NCBI GenBank assembly: GCA_050744865.1
Contig: JBOGHW010000032.1
Coordinates: 1-64,000, forward strand
Source of the DNA: JAKACA01 sp050744865
GTDB taxonomy: Bacteria; Actinomycetota; Acidimicrobiia; Acidimicrobiales; Bog-793
Direction of reading: 5' to 3'
DNA: 64,000 bases
Below the pieces are notes generated by a model. It was not told the DNA's origin and searched no databases. It worked only from the letters and a program-made list of their open reading frames with translations. Positions 51,178 through 59,775 of the stretch are shown here, one piece after another (within the stretch, counting starts at the first letter, position 1; each line of letters begins with the position of its first letter). Both the position numbers and the translations under genes were made by a program.

Positions 51178-53174
51178 GCCCGCCCTGACTTCGGTGTGGT
51201 ACCGCCAGTCCCTCGCTTCAGAGCCACGGCCACCGGGCCCGCAATCAAGCCCGTCAGCAGCTGTGATCCGGCCGGCATGGCGCGACGCCAGCCGTCGTCA
51301 AGACGAACGACTCGCCTGTTGCCTGCTGTCCGGCTCGGGTTGCCGGCCAGTACGTGGGATGTCGCCAAGCCCACAGTGGCTCCCTCGAACCGCGGCCCGC
51401 CACCTTCCAGCCCGAGCAGGGCGCCGAGGCGAGCCAGCTCCGCCGCCGGTTCTGCGCAGAGCGCCTCGTAAGAGGCGGTCGCCGAGTGCATGACCCGGCC
51501 GGCGACGAGGCGGCACTCGAGGTTGGCCGTCGCGTAGCCCCTGGCGCTGCTCAGCGTCGAGCGCACGGGCGGGGGAGCCGTGGTCTGCGCGTCCCGCTCG
51601 TGGGGGCGCTGCGACTCGGACCAGGCGACGGCTCGCGGGTCTCGCAGAAGATGCACGCCCGCTATCTGCTCTCCGAGCGCCAGCCTCATGATGGCCAAGC
51701 CAGTAGCCGACTTGGAGGAGTCGACCAACGTCGACGCGCCCGAACCCTCGAGAAGCAGGTCTACGAGCGATCTCAGCCAGTCGGCGTACTCGGCGACGTC
51801 GGCCGGCCAGCTCGAAGGCGGCCGCCGAGCCAGTGCCACCAGCTCGACAAGGCGCCGCTGGCGTTCGACTCCGCGCCGGAGCTGCCATACCCGCCGGCGC
51901 TCCTCTCCTGTCAGGAGCTTGGCGGTTGGCATGGCCCACACAGGGCAGTCGACAGCCTCCGCGCCACACGAGCAGCGCTGGCCAAGGCTGGTCGGGAGTG
52001 CGGCGTTGTTGAGCTCGCCGACGGCGACCGCACCGGGAAACGACCCGAGAAGCTCGCCAACCAGGGTGCTCCCGCTCCGCATCGACCCGGCGACGTAGAC
52101 GAGCCGCGGCGCTAAGGCCGGCACTCTTGGCACTGCGGGTGTGCTGCCGGCGGGCGTCGGGCCGCCTGGCGAGCCGGCCGGCGGGTCGGCGGGTACCTCG
52201 GCCAGCGGGCGGCAGGCCGGCGACGACAGACGGCCGATGGCGATGCGTCCCAGCGCCTGCACCGTGCCGAGAGCCCTGGAAAGCTCCGCCTTGTCGCGCC
52301 GGGCAAGACCGAGGCCGACCCGCAGGCACGCATCGCCTGCTGCCGACCAGGCGAAGGCGAGCCGAGAGATGCCGTTGCCGGCCTGCTCGGCTGCCCAAGC
52401 TGCCACGATCACGGTCGCCTCGTAGGCGTGCCGCCGCGATCCCCAGCGGTTGGCGGGAGACAGGTCGTGCACGCAGCGCGCCCTCGTTTCTACGGCTAGG
52501 CGCCCGCTCCGCGAGACCCTGAAGCCGAAGTCTTTGTCCTCGGCCTTCGAGTAGCCCTCCAGCCTGTCGTCGAAACGATGCCTCAGCACGACATCGAGGC
52601 GGTAGCTCATCGCACAGCCGCTCAGCCAGTCGAGGCGACCGCCGTCGGGTCCACCCGGGTATTGGCCCATGACGGCTCGGCCGGACTTCAACACCGAGCC
52701 CGGCACCGGGCCCCACAACCCGAAGAGGCGCTTCAGTTGCTTGAACGACGGCACCGGCTGGTTCTCGACCACGGCACCGACGCCGGCGAGGTCCTTCTCC
52801 GCAGCCAGCCGCGCCTCGATCGCTTCTTGGTACCCGGGCCGGATCCTCGTGTCGTCGTCGATGAAGTGGACGATCTCCACCCCAAGGCGCCGACAGTAGA
52901 GGGCAGAGTCGTTGCGCTGGCGGGCCAGCCCGGGACGCTCGGCCCGCACGTAGTGCAGGTCGAGAGGCAGCTCCGAGGCCGAGCAGAGACCTGCCGTCGC
53001 CTCGCCGGCGCTGGCGTCGTAGACCACCACGCATGACCCGGGGCGATCCTGCGCCACGCAGCAGAGGGCAGCTGCCAACTCACCGGGTCGGTCGCGGGTG
53101 CAAATGACCACCGCAGCTTTGGGTCTGTCGATCCCCGCCGGCGGAGCTTCGAAAGCTGTCATAGACGCCGTCAC
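51174..53174 (-). CDS. Fused glycosyltransferase family 2 - sulfotransferase
   Basis: 666 residues joining two enzymes. Residues ~18-260 are a GT-A family 2 glycosyltransferase: AAVVICTRDRPGELAAAL, the metal-binding FIDDDTRIRPGY (DDD 106-108), WLSGCAMSYR and the acceptor motif SKAEDKDFGFR (212-217 region). A Pro/Gly/Ala linker (~318-355) leads to a sulfotransferase: VAGSMRSGSTLVGELL (~361-376), CSCGAEAVDCPVW, LVDSSKSATGLAI and VHLLRDPRAVAWSES. The fusion could add a sugar and sulfate it, or sulfate a neighbouring residue, without releasing the intermediate. GTG 53174 overlaps the Wzy-like stop (GTGA); ATG 53162 is a minor alternative. Confidence 0.85.
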   Translation of the reverse strand: MTASMTAFEAPPAGIDRPKAAVVICTRDRPGELAAALCCVAQDRPGSCVVVYDASAGEATAGLCSASELPLDLHYVRAERPGLARQRNDSALYCRRLGVEIVHFIDDDTRIRPGYQEAIEARLAAEKDLAGVGAVVENQPVPSFKQLKRLFGLWGPVPGSVLKSGRAVMGQYPGGPDGGRLDWLSGCAMSYRLDVVLRHRFDDRLEGYSKAEDKDFGFRVSRSGRLAVETRARCVHDLSPANRWGSRRHAYEATVIVAAWAAEQAGNGISRLAFAWSAAGDACLRVGLGLARRDKAELSRALGTVQALGRIAIGRLSSPACRPLAEVPADPPAGSPGGPTPAGSTPAVPRVPALAPRLVYVAGSMRSGSTLVGELLGSFPGAVAVGELNNAALPTSLGQRCSCGAEAVDCPVWAMPTAKLLTGEERRRVWQLRRGVERQRRLVELVALARRPPSSWPADVAEYADWLRSLVDLLLEGSGASTLVDSSKSATGLAIMRLALGEQIAGVHLLRDPRAVAWSESQRPHERDAQTTAPPPVRSTLSSARGYATANLECRLVAGRVMHSATASYEALCAEPAAELARLGALLGLEGGGPRFEGATVGLATSHVLAGNPSRTAGNRRVVRLDDGWRRAMPAGSQLLTGLIAGPVAVALKRGTGGTTPKSGRA

Positions 53175-54595
53175 GAGATCGGCGCTAGCTCTGCCTCGAG
53201 GGCGACGAGTGCATCGCCGTCCTCGAGATCCGGGGCGTCCATGAGCTTTGCCGACAGACCGAAGGCGAGCGCAACCACTAGCCAGCTCGGGCCTCCCATG
53301 TAAGTGACCTCCAGCGAGACATTCGTCGCAGCGGTGACAATGGCGGCAACGAGGGCACCGAAGACGGCTGGAGCGTAGATACTTCGTCGCCGGACCTTCC
53401 AGATTCGCCAGAGCGCCAACAGGAAGACGAAGATCACCAGGAGGCCTGCCGGATAGCCGGCGTAGAACGTGTAGCCGACGAAGGAGTCATGCACGCCCAT
53501 GCCGGCCTTGGTCGCGATGTTGTTGTTCTTCAGCTGCACGTCGATCGGGTGGTAGGCGCCGACTCCGAGAAGTGGGTCGTCGTCCCAGGTGGTATGCAAG
53601 GCGTAGCTCCACATGAGCTCGCGCAGCGTGACGTTGTCGGCCGCCGCGACCTGCGCCCCGCTGGCACGCTCGGCAAGCCTGCCTACCAGCGGAACGGACC
53701 GTGGCACGACGATGAAGCCACTGATGACCGCGAGGCTGAACAGGGCCGTGCAAAAGCCCAAGGCGAGCGTCAGGAGCATTCGCCGGGACAGGTATCGGAG
53801 CTGCTGGCTCGCCATCCAGGCCGCCGCGCACGACAGCAGCAGCGTGAGCGTCACGCCCCGCTTGGCAGAGTACGCGATGAGCATCACCGAGCCCATGAGG
53901 AACGTGGCCGTCAGCAGCTTGCGGCCAGGCATACCGCCCACCACGGCAAAGGCACCGGCAATCCCGAGCTCGAGCCCGAAGGCCGAAGGGATCATGTGGT
54001 GGCCGTGGTCGAGCAACAAGCCGAGCGGGATGACCGGCAAGATGATCCTCGGCAGCCACTGCAGCAGGCGCTCGGGCTCGTGCAGCTGTGACAGCCATCC
54101 TGCGATCGGCACGGCGGCCAAGGGGTAGAGCACGAGGACGAGACCCTTGATGGCATCTGGGTATTTGTGATGCCGGCCGACGTCGACGCCGTGCAGCATC
54201 AACAGGGAGACCGCAGTGCAGCAAGCGGCCATCACCCCGAGGTGCCTCCAGCGCGCCCGGCCGAGCGACGCCAACGCTGCCAGCGTGGCCAGGACGTCAG
54301 GCAAGTAGATCGGGTTGAAACCGATCAGCGAGTACGACCTGCTCAGCAAGAACATCGGCAGGAGATAGGCGAGCAGGATCAAGCTGACCCAGGACCATCG
54401 GTCCGCGTGGTCCTTCACGCCGCCCGGCCGGACAGCCCTCCAGCTCAGAGTGGCGAACAGGACAAGGCCCGCCCCTCCGGCGACGGCGAGGGCCGGGATC
54501 GGCTCCATGGCCGTAGCAGTGCCGGCGATGGCCGCCAGCAGCACAACGCCCATGGTTGTCAGCACCCGACGAGCATGTTCGCCCGCAGGCGCCAT
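53171..54595 (-). CDS. O-antigen ligase/polymerase-like membrane protein (Wzy)
   Basis: 474 residues with about 11-12 hydrophobic segments and a large periplasmic-type loop (about 300-370) containing WSYALHTTWDDDPLLGVGAY, like the Wzy_C/O-antigen ligase domain. It would polymerise repeat units outside the membrane or ligate the polymer. ATG 54595 is chosen; TTG 54616 with GAGGGGGG nearby is possible. It lies between the chain-length regulator and the GT2-sulfotransferase, as expected for a Wzy pathway. Confidence 0.82.
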   Translation of the reverse strand: MAPAGEHARRVLTTMGVVLLAAIAGTATAMEPIPALAVAGGAGLVLFATLSWRAVRPGGVKDHADRWSWVSLILLAYLLPMFLLSRSYSLIGFNPIYLPDVLATLAALASLGRARWRHLGVMAACCTAVSLLMLHGVDVGRHHKYPDAIKGLVLVLYPLAAVPIAGWLSQLHEPERLLQWLPRIILPVIPLGLLLDHGHHMIPSAFGLELGIAGAFAVVGGMPGRKLLTATFLMGSVMLIAYSAKRGVTLTLLLSCAAAWMASQQLRYLSRRMLLTLALGFCTALFSLAVISGFIVVPRSVPLVGRLAERASGAQVAAADNVTLRELMWSYALHTTWDDDPLLGVGAYHPIDVQLKNNNIATKAGMGVHDSFVGYTFYAGYPAGLLVIFVFLLALWRIWKVRRRSIYAPAVFGALVAAIVTAATNVSLEVTYMGGPSWLVVALAFGLSAKLMDAPDLEDGDALVALEAELAPIS

Positions 54596-54637
54596 GCCTG
54601 ATTCAACCCCCCTCAACTGCTGTCCCCCCTCAGGGCT

Positions 54638-56311
54638 TTACACCCTGGTACGCACTTTCTCCGATCCTCTCCGGCCGCTGCCGCTGCCGTTGGATCGGCT
54701 GGTGAAATGAGTCGCCGCCGTCTCGCGGCCTTGCCCGGTATCGGGCTTCTTCTCGGCGTGCCCGTAGTAGCCGTAGTAGCCGTAGTACGAGTCGGACCTC
54801 TTGATGGCTGCACCGTTCAGGACACTGCCTATGACAGGCGCATCGACTTGGCTGAGGACACGGCGGAGCTTGGCAAGGCTGCGCCTGCGGGTGCGATTCT
54901 GAGCTACGACGAGCACCACGCCGTCTGCATAGCGCGACATGACGACGGCGTCGGTCACGGGAAGGACCGGGGGTGCATCGATGAGGACGACGTCGAACCT
55001 CTCCCGCAGGTCGCTCAGCACCGACTGCAGGCGAGGGCTGCTGAGGAACTCGGCAGCTCCGTCGGGAAGAGGCCCGGTGCCGAGGAAGTAGAGCCCGGCG
55101 ACGTCGACGACAGGTTGGATGGCATCTTCCACGCCAGCCACGCCAAGTGCGATCGACGTCAACCCGACAGTCTCTTGCAGGCCGAGAAAGCTACCGAGGC
55201 GGGGGCGGCGGAGGTCGCCGGACAGCACGAGCGTCTTCTTGCCCGAGCGCGCAAAGGTGACCCCAAGGTTGGCGACCGTCGAGGTCTTGCCTTCCAAGCC
55301 GACCGAGCTCGTCACGACAAGGGTCCTCACTGACTGGTTGAGCCGCGTGAACTCGACTGCGGTGCGCAACGACCTGTAAGCCTCCGAAACGATGTTGCGT
55401 GGCGCTTGCAAGCTCACCACGTACGGGCTGGAGACGTCGTTCCAGCTGTCGACGATTGGTATGACGCCCAGGTGCGGCATCTCGGGGCACGTGCGATCTA
55501 TGTCGGCCTCGCTCCTGACAGAGTCGTCGAAAGCGTCGACGACGAACGCAAGCACGAGGCCGAGGATGAGCCCGACGACGAGCCCGAGGCCGAGGTCGCG
55601 GCTCGTCTTGGGTGAGCTCGGGCTCTTCGGGGGATTGGCAACAGACGTCTGCTGCACGGTGCTGCCTGCCTTCTCCAGCTGGGCCTGCAGCGCCACGTCG
55701 GCACTCTGAACACTGATGACGGTCTGGATATCCTGCTGCAGCGTTGCCTTGTCCACGTTCTCGGTCGGGCTGAGTGGCTGGCCCGCCGGGACGGCGTCGA
55801 GGACCTTCTCGAGCGAGACCTCGTTGCTCTGCAGATTGATGACCTCGGCCTTGTTGTCGGCGATCTGGCTGTTGACCGACGTCTGCTGCTGCTCGCCCAT
55901 CACCTGGATGAACGCCTTGGCGTAGTCGTTGGCGATGGTGGCGGCCTTGATGGGCGACGAGTTCGCAACCGAGATCGCGATGAGGCTGGTCGTGCCGGAG
56001 GCGGACGCCGTAGCCGGCGGTGGCGGCGTGACGCCGAGGTCCTTGCTCACGAGTTGCTTCACCCACGTCGAGGTGACGAGAGCAGCGTCCGTATCGACGT
56101 TGCCCTTGCTCCCGCTCGTGCCGCCCAGCACCTCAACGGTCGCCTGGGCCGTGTACACCTTCGTCTCGGAGTACGAGTACAGCCCGGCGGCAACCACGAC
56201 TATCAGCGCCGTGGCAGCTATCCACCACCCACGGCGCCGGATGGTCCGCAAATAGTCGTTGACAGGGGAGTCGGGAGCGCGTTGGTCCGTCGCCACCGGC
56301 GTAGTATACAT
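54638..56311 (-). CDS. Chain-length determinant/bacterial tyrosine kinase (Wzz-CpsD type)
   Basis: 557 residues from ATG 56311. N-terminal Wzz domain with two spans (about 25-45 and ~235-255) around a coiled-coil outside loop. The cytoplasmic kinase part has Walker A SSVGLEGKTSTVANLG, a Walker A'-like LVLSGDLRRPRL in which the first Asp is Ser, and Walker B VVLIDAPPVL. A C-terminal tyrosine cluster SYYGYYGYYG is the autophosphorylation tail. It controls polymer length together with Wzy. The Tyr cluster is encoded by three 9-base repeats, so its length could vary by slippage. Confidence 0.9.
   Translation of the reverse strand: MYTTPVATDQRAPDSPVNDYLRTIRRRGWWIAATALIVVVAAGLYSYSETKVYTAQATVEVLGGTSGSKGNVDTDAALVTSTWVKQLVSKDLGVTPPPPATASASGTTSLIAISVANSSPIKAATIANDYAKAFIQVMGEQQQTSVNSQIADNKAEVINLQSNEVSLEKVLDAVPAGQPLSPTENVDKATLQQDIQTVISVQSADVALQAQLEKAGSTVQQTSVANPPKSPSSPKTSRDLGLGLVVGLILGLVLAFVVDAFDDSVRSEADIDRTCPEMPHLGVIPIVDSWNDVSSPYVVSLQAPRNIVSEAYRSLRTAVEFTRLNQSVRTLVVTSSVGLEGKTSTVANLGVTFARSGKKTLVLSGDLRRPRLGSFLGLQETVGLTSIALGVAGVEDAIQPVVDVAGLYFLGTGPLPDGAAEFLSSPRLQSVLSDLRERFDVVLIDAPPVLPVTDAVVMSRYADGVVLVVAQNRTRRRSLAKLRRVLSQVDAPVIGSVLNGAAIKRSDSYYGYYGYYGHAEKKPDTGQGRETAATHFTSRSNGSGSGRRGSEKVRTRV
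54762..54788 (-). repeat. Three 9-base repeats encoding the kinase tyrosine cluster
   Basis: CCGTAGTAG at 54762-54770 and 54771-54779, and CCGTAGTAC at 54780-54788. On the minus strand they encode YYG units, so gain or loss of one copy changes the number of phosphorylatable tyrosines without shifting the frame. Confidence 0.85.
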
Positions 56312-56362
56312 ACGGTAACTAGGTGCGAAATCTCCTCGGTCGCCGCCGCCGGCGCCGGTCAC

Positions 56363-57379
56363 TCAGGGCAGGAGCGACTGCACCTCGGAGCGCTCTTCGA
56401 GCAGCTCAGCGGTGGTTGCAGCGATCCGCTGCCTGGCCGCCTCGCTGTGCTCGAGGCCCTCGACGACCTCGTAGACCGAGCCGTCGGAGCGCACGGGGAA
56501 GCCGAACTGCAGGCCCTCCGGCACGCCGTACTCGCCGTGGGAGGCGACCGCCAAAGACGTCCAGTCACCGGCCGGAGTCGGAGTCGACGCGCTCACCACC
56601 GAGTCCACGACGGCGTTGGCCGCCGACGCGGCCGAGGAGGCGCCCCTCGCCTCGATGATCGCCGCCCCGCGCTTTTGCACGGTCGTTATGAACTCGCCAG
56701 ACAGCCAGTCGTGGTCACCGATTACCTCGGTGGCAGGACGTCCCCCGACAAGGGCGTTCTCGAAGTCCGGGTACTGCGTGGCGGAGTGGTTACCCCAGAT
56801 CGCGACGTTCGACACCGCCGAGACGGCCACACCGGCCCTGGCGGCCAGTTGCGACTTCGCCCTGTTCTCGTCGAGCCGAGTCATGGCGAACCACCTCTCG
56901 GCCGGCACGTCCGGAGCGTTCGAGCGAGCAATCAGGCAGTTGGTGTTGCAGGGGTTGCCCACGACGAGCACCCGGACGTCGGCAGCGGCGTTCTCGCTGA
57001 TGGCACGGCCGTAGGGCTTGAAGATGCCTCCGTTGATGCTGAGGAGGTCCTTGCGCTCCATGCCTGCCTTACGCGGAACCGATCCGAGCAGCAGCACCCA
57101 TGACGCCCCGTCGAATCCCTTGGCCGGATCCGACGTGGTCTCGATGCCCGCCAGCAACCCGAAAGCGCAGTCCTGCAGCTCCATGACGACGCCGTGCAGA
57201 GCCGGCATGGCCGCCTCGATGTCGAGCAGGCGCAGGACCACCGGCTGATGCGGGCCGAGCAGCTGGCCGGAGGCAATCCGGAACAGCAGCGAGTAGCTGA
57301 TCTGCCCGGACGCGCCCGAGACCGTCACATGGACTGGCGGGAGGGCGAACGGGGGCTGGGTGGAGGAGGAGTCTGGCAC
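56363..57379 (-). CDS. mdh: Malate dehydrogenase
   Basis: 338 residues. Interconverts malate and oxaloacetate with NAD. It belongs to the long cytosolic-type MDH group: VTVSGASGQISYSLLFRIASG (split here as a family-specific phosphate loop), VVGNPCNTNCLIA, TRLDENRAKSQLA with the substrate Arg and Asp, and the catalytic His in IWGNHSATQYPDF. It follows the YbjQ-like gene by 9 bases and is in a same-strand block with icd, so TCA-cycle genes are clustered. Confidence 0.95.
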   Translation of the reverse strand: MPDSSSTQPPFALPPVHVTVSGASGQISYSLLFRIASGQLLGPHQPVVLRLLDIEAAMPALHGVVMELQDCAFGLLAGIETTSDPAKGFDGASWVLLLGSVPRKAGMERKDLLSINGGIFKPYGRAISENAAADVRVLVVGNPCNTNCLIARSNAPDVPAERWFAMTRLDENRAKSQLAARAGVAVSAVSNVAIWGNHSATQYPDFENALVGGRPATEVIGDHDWLSGEFITTVQKRGAAIIEARGASSAASAANAVVDSVVSASTPTPAGDWTSLAVASHGEYGVPEGLQFGFPVRSDGSVYEVVEGLEHSEAARQRIAATTAELLEERSEVQSLLP

Positions 57380-57388
57380 ACCTCGAAT

Positions 57389-58417
57389 CTATACAGGACG
57401 GAGCCGGAGGACGGTGAGCGGCGGCTCTTGGCTCCGGCCTGGGCTCGCCTCCTCGAAGGACACGATGGAGCTCGCCACGGCTGTCACCTGGGCGACTATG
57501 TCGTGATGACGGCGGTTGACTCTGTGCTCTTCGATCGACAGCGTCATCTGCGAGGTCAGGATCGCCCCGTCGGCGCCGGCGTCGGACACGGCCTTGTTGA
57601 CCTGGCCGCGGGCATGGCTCCTGGCCATGGTCACCAGCTCGGTTATGTACGCGACCTCGCGCACCGACGAGAACCTGTTGCGGGCCAGCTGAGCCCTGCG
57701 CAGGTCGTGGGTGATCGCCATCGTCATCCCGACGGCGACCGAGGCCGGGATAAAGCCCGAGCGCAGCAGCTTGGCGCTGTCGGCGCCGGAGAGCGTGGTG
57801 ACGAAGGGGCGTCTCGCATGAACCGATCCGCGGGCTCGCACCGCCGTACCCCAAGCGGTGCACTCCCAGACGCCGTGCCCGACCTCGGTGTGACTGATCT
57901 CCACGGCGACGACCCCGTCGGCGCCGAGCTCGGAGGCCTCGAGCAGCATCCGCTCGATAGCCGATCGAGTCGGAGCGGTTGCGGCATGCGTATAGGTCAC
58001 CGCGTTCATCCGCGACCCGGCACCGAGGGACGGGGTCGAGGCCGAGGTGGCGGCCAGCTGTGGCACTTGCGCGAGGACACCGCCCGGAAGCGACGTCGCC
58101 GCGCCGGTGCCGCCGGAGCGGTTGTACCCGGTCGAGACGGACCACGGGTTCTTGGCTATACGGCGCGGTACGTAACCGCAGCCGACCTCGCCGAGCCCGA
58201 ACTCGCCCCAGTCGACCCGCTCGGCCCGGCAGCCGACGACAGAACCGACTGGGTCGAACTCCGCCGATTCGATCGACGCCCAGTCGCGGGCGCTCAGCAG
58301 GCTGGAGCGCAGGCCCGACTTCTTCGACTCGGTGATGCGCCAGCTTGCCGAAGGTGGCAGGCCCACACCTCGCCAGGACCCGGGTGCCGGGGGCGGCGCG
58401 TCGCCTTGCCCGCTCAC
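57389..58417 (-). CDS. YbjQ-like (heavy-metal-binding domain) protein
   Basis: 342 residues. The N-terminal ~110 residues include DWASIESAEFDPVGSVVGC and a GYNRSGG region of unknown type. From about 135 two YbjQ-like modules follow, with the typical helix-strand pair ERMLLEASELGADGVVAVEI and, later, GQVNKAVSDAGADGAILTSQ. YbjQ folds are small pentameric domains with an unclear role. It lies between icd and mdh with short gaps (34 and 9 bases), implying cotranscription. Family call is moderate. Confidence 0.55.
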   Translation of the reverse strand: MSGQGDAPPPAPGSWRGVGLPPSASWRITESKKSGLRSSLLSARDWASIESAEFDPVGSVVGCRAERVDWGEFGLGEVGCGYVPRRIAKNPWSVSTGYNRSGGTGAATSLPGGVLAQVPQLAATSASTPSLGAGSRMNAVTYTHAATAPTRSAIERMLLEASELGADGVVAVEISHTEVGHGVWECTAWGTAVRARGSVHARRPFVTTLSGADSAKLLRSGFIPASVAVGMTMAITHDLRRAQLARNRFSSVREVAYITELVTMARSHARGQVNKAVSDAGADGAILTSQMTLSIEEHRVNRRHHDIVAQVTAVASSIVSFEEASPGRSQEPPLTVLRLRPV

Positions 58418-58451
58418 ATGACTCGACCCGTCTGCGAGATCGCCGCAGGCT

Positions 58452-59648
58452 TCACAGTCGGTCGACGATCGCCTGGGCGAACTCGCTGCATCGCACCTCG
58501 GTGGCGCCGTCCATCAACCTGGCGAAGTCGTAGGTGACGATACTGTCCGCGATCGTCTTCTCGAGGGCGCCCACGATGTCGTCGGCCGCGTCCTGCCAGC
58601 CCAGGTGCTCGTACATCATCACACCCGACAACAGCAACGAGCCCGGGTTGACCTTGTCCTGGCCCGCGTACTTGGGCGCTGTGCCGTGCGTCGCCTCGAA
58701 CACGCCGTGCCCGCTCACGTAATTGATATTGCCGCCCGGCGCGATGCCGATGCCGCCGACTTGGGCCGCCAGGGCGTCCGACAGGTAGTCGCCGTTCAAG
58801 TTGGTCGTGGCGATCACGTCGAACTCGTCGGGCCGGGTCAGCACCTGCTGCAGCGTGATGTCGGCGATGGCGTCCTTCACCAGGATCCTGTCGCCCGGGT
58901 CGCCGCCACAATCGTCCCACCCGACGGCCACCTCGGCGAACTCGTCGCGCACGACGTCGTAGCCCCAGCTGCGAAACGCTCCCTCGGTGAACTTCTGGAT
59001 ATTCCCCTTGTGCACGAGCGTGACGCTCTTGCGGTTGCGGTGGACGGCGTAGTTGACGGCCGCTCTGACGAGGCGCTTCGACCCTGTCTCGGACACCGGC
59101 TTGATACCGATGCCGGAGTCGGCCCGGATCGACCAACCGTAAGTCTTCTCGAGGAAGGAGATGAGCTCTTGGACCTCTGAGCTGCCCTCTTGAAGCTCGA
59201 GGCCGGCATAGACGTCCTCGGTGTTCTCCCGGAAGATCACCATGTCGACGTTCTCCGGGTGGCGGACAGGCGAGGGCACGCCCTGGAACCAGCGCACCGG
59301 CCGGAGGCACACGTAGAGGTCGAGGATCTGCCGGAGCGCGACGTTGAGCGAGCGGATGCCGCCGCCGACCGGGGTCGTGAGCGGCCCCTTGATTCCGATC
59401 AGGTGCTCCCGGAAGGCCTCGACCGTGTCCTCGGGCAGCCACTCGCCCGTCTCGTCGAACGCCTTCTGGCCCGCGAGGACCTCTTTCCAGGACACAGAGC
59501 GGCCGTGCTTGGCGGCAGCGGCGTCGAGCACCAGCCGGGCGGCCGGCCAGATGTCGACACCTGTCCCGTCCCCCTCGATGAACGGGATGATGGGCTCTGT
59601 CGGGACGTTGAGAACGCCGTCGGGCGACATGGTGATCTTCTCGGGCAT
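58452..59648 (-). CDS. icd: NADP-dependent isocitrate dehydrogenase
   Basis: 398 residues. Oxidative decarboxylation of isocitrate. Family motifs: IIPFIEGDGTGVDIWPAA, the substrate phosphate/Ser region GGGIRSLNVALRQILDLYV, FRENTEDVYAGLE, the Lys-containing VTLVHKGNIQKFTEGAF, and the metal-binding DVIATTNLNGDYLSDALAA. It matches the dimeric E. coli-type enzyme; the length is slightly below 416 because the N-terminus is short. The leader between it and the divergent SDR gene is filled by an 18-base minisatellite. Confidence 0.95.
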   Translation of the reverse strand: MPEKITMSPDGVLNVPTEPIIPFIEGDGTGVDIWPAARLVLDAAAAKHGRSVSWKEVLAGQKAFDETGEWLPEDTVEAFREHLIGIKGPLTTPVGGGIRSLNVALRQILDLYVCLRPVRWFQGVPSPVRHPENVDMVIFRENTEDVYAGLELQEGSSEVQELISFLEKTYGWSIRADSGIGIKPVSETGSKRLVRAAVNYAVHRNRKSVTLVHKGNIQKFTEGAFRSWGYDVVRDEFAEVAVGWDDCGGDPGDRILVKDAIADITLQQVLTRPDEFDVIATTNLNGDYLSDALAAQVGGIGIAPGGNINYVSGHGVFEATHGTAPKYAGQDKVNPGSLLLSGVMMYEHLGWQDAADDIVGALEKTIADSIVTYDFARLMDGATEVRCSEFAQAIVDRL

Positions 59649-59663
59649 CTCCGCACACTAGGT

Positions 59664-59730
59664 CGAGACGGCGGGCGGAGACGAGACGGCGGGCTGAGGT
59701 GAGACGGCGGGCTGAGGCGAGACGGCGCGG
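59664..59730. repeat. 18-base minisatellite between icd and the SDR gene
   Basis: Units of CGAGACGGCGGGCTGAGG type start at 59664, 59682, 59700 and 59718 (the last partial), with one to three changes between units. It occupies most of the 127-base divergent spacer, directly in the icd leader, so copy number could affect expression. Confidence 0.9.
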
Positions 59731-59775
59731 TGCCGTCGTGGCGCCGAGCGTCCCGGTTGGGAGAGACTTACCTGT

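Noticed and set aside
51298..53034. A 578-codon minus-strand frame inside the GT2-sulfotransferase gene
   Set aside because: An alternative frame of the fusion gene, Arg/Ala-rich with no motifs; long frames are expected in high-GC DNA.
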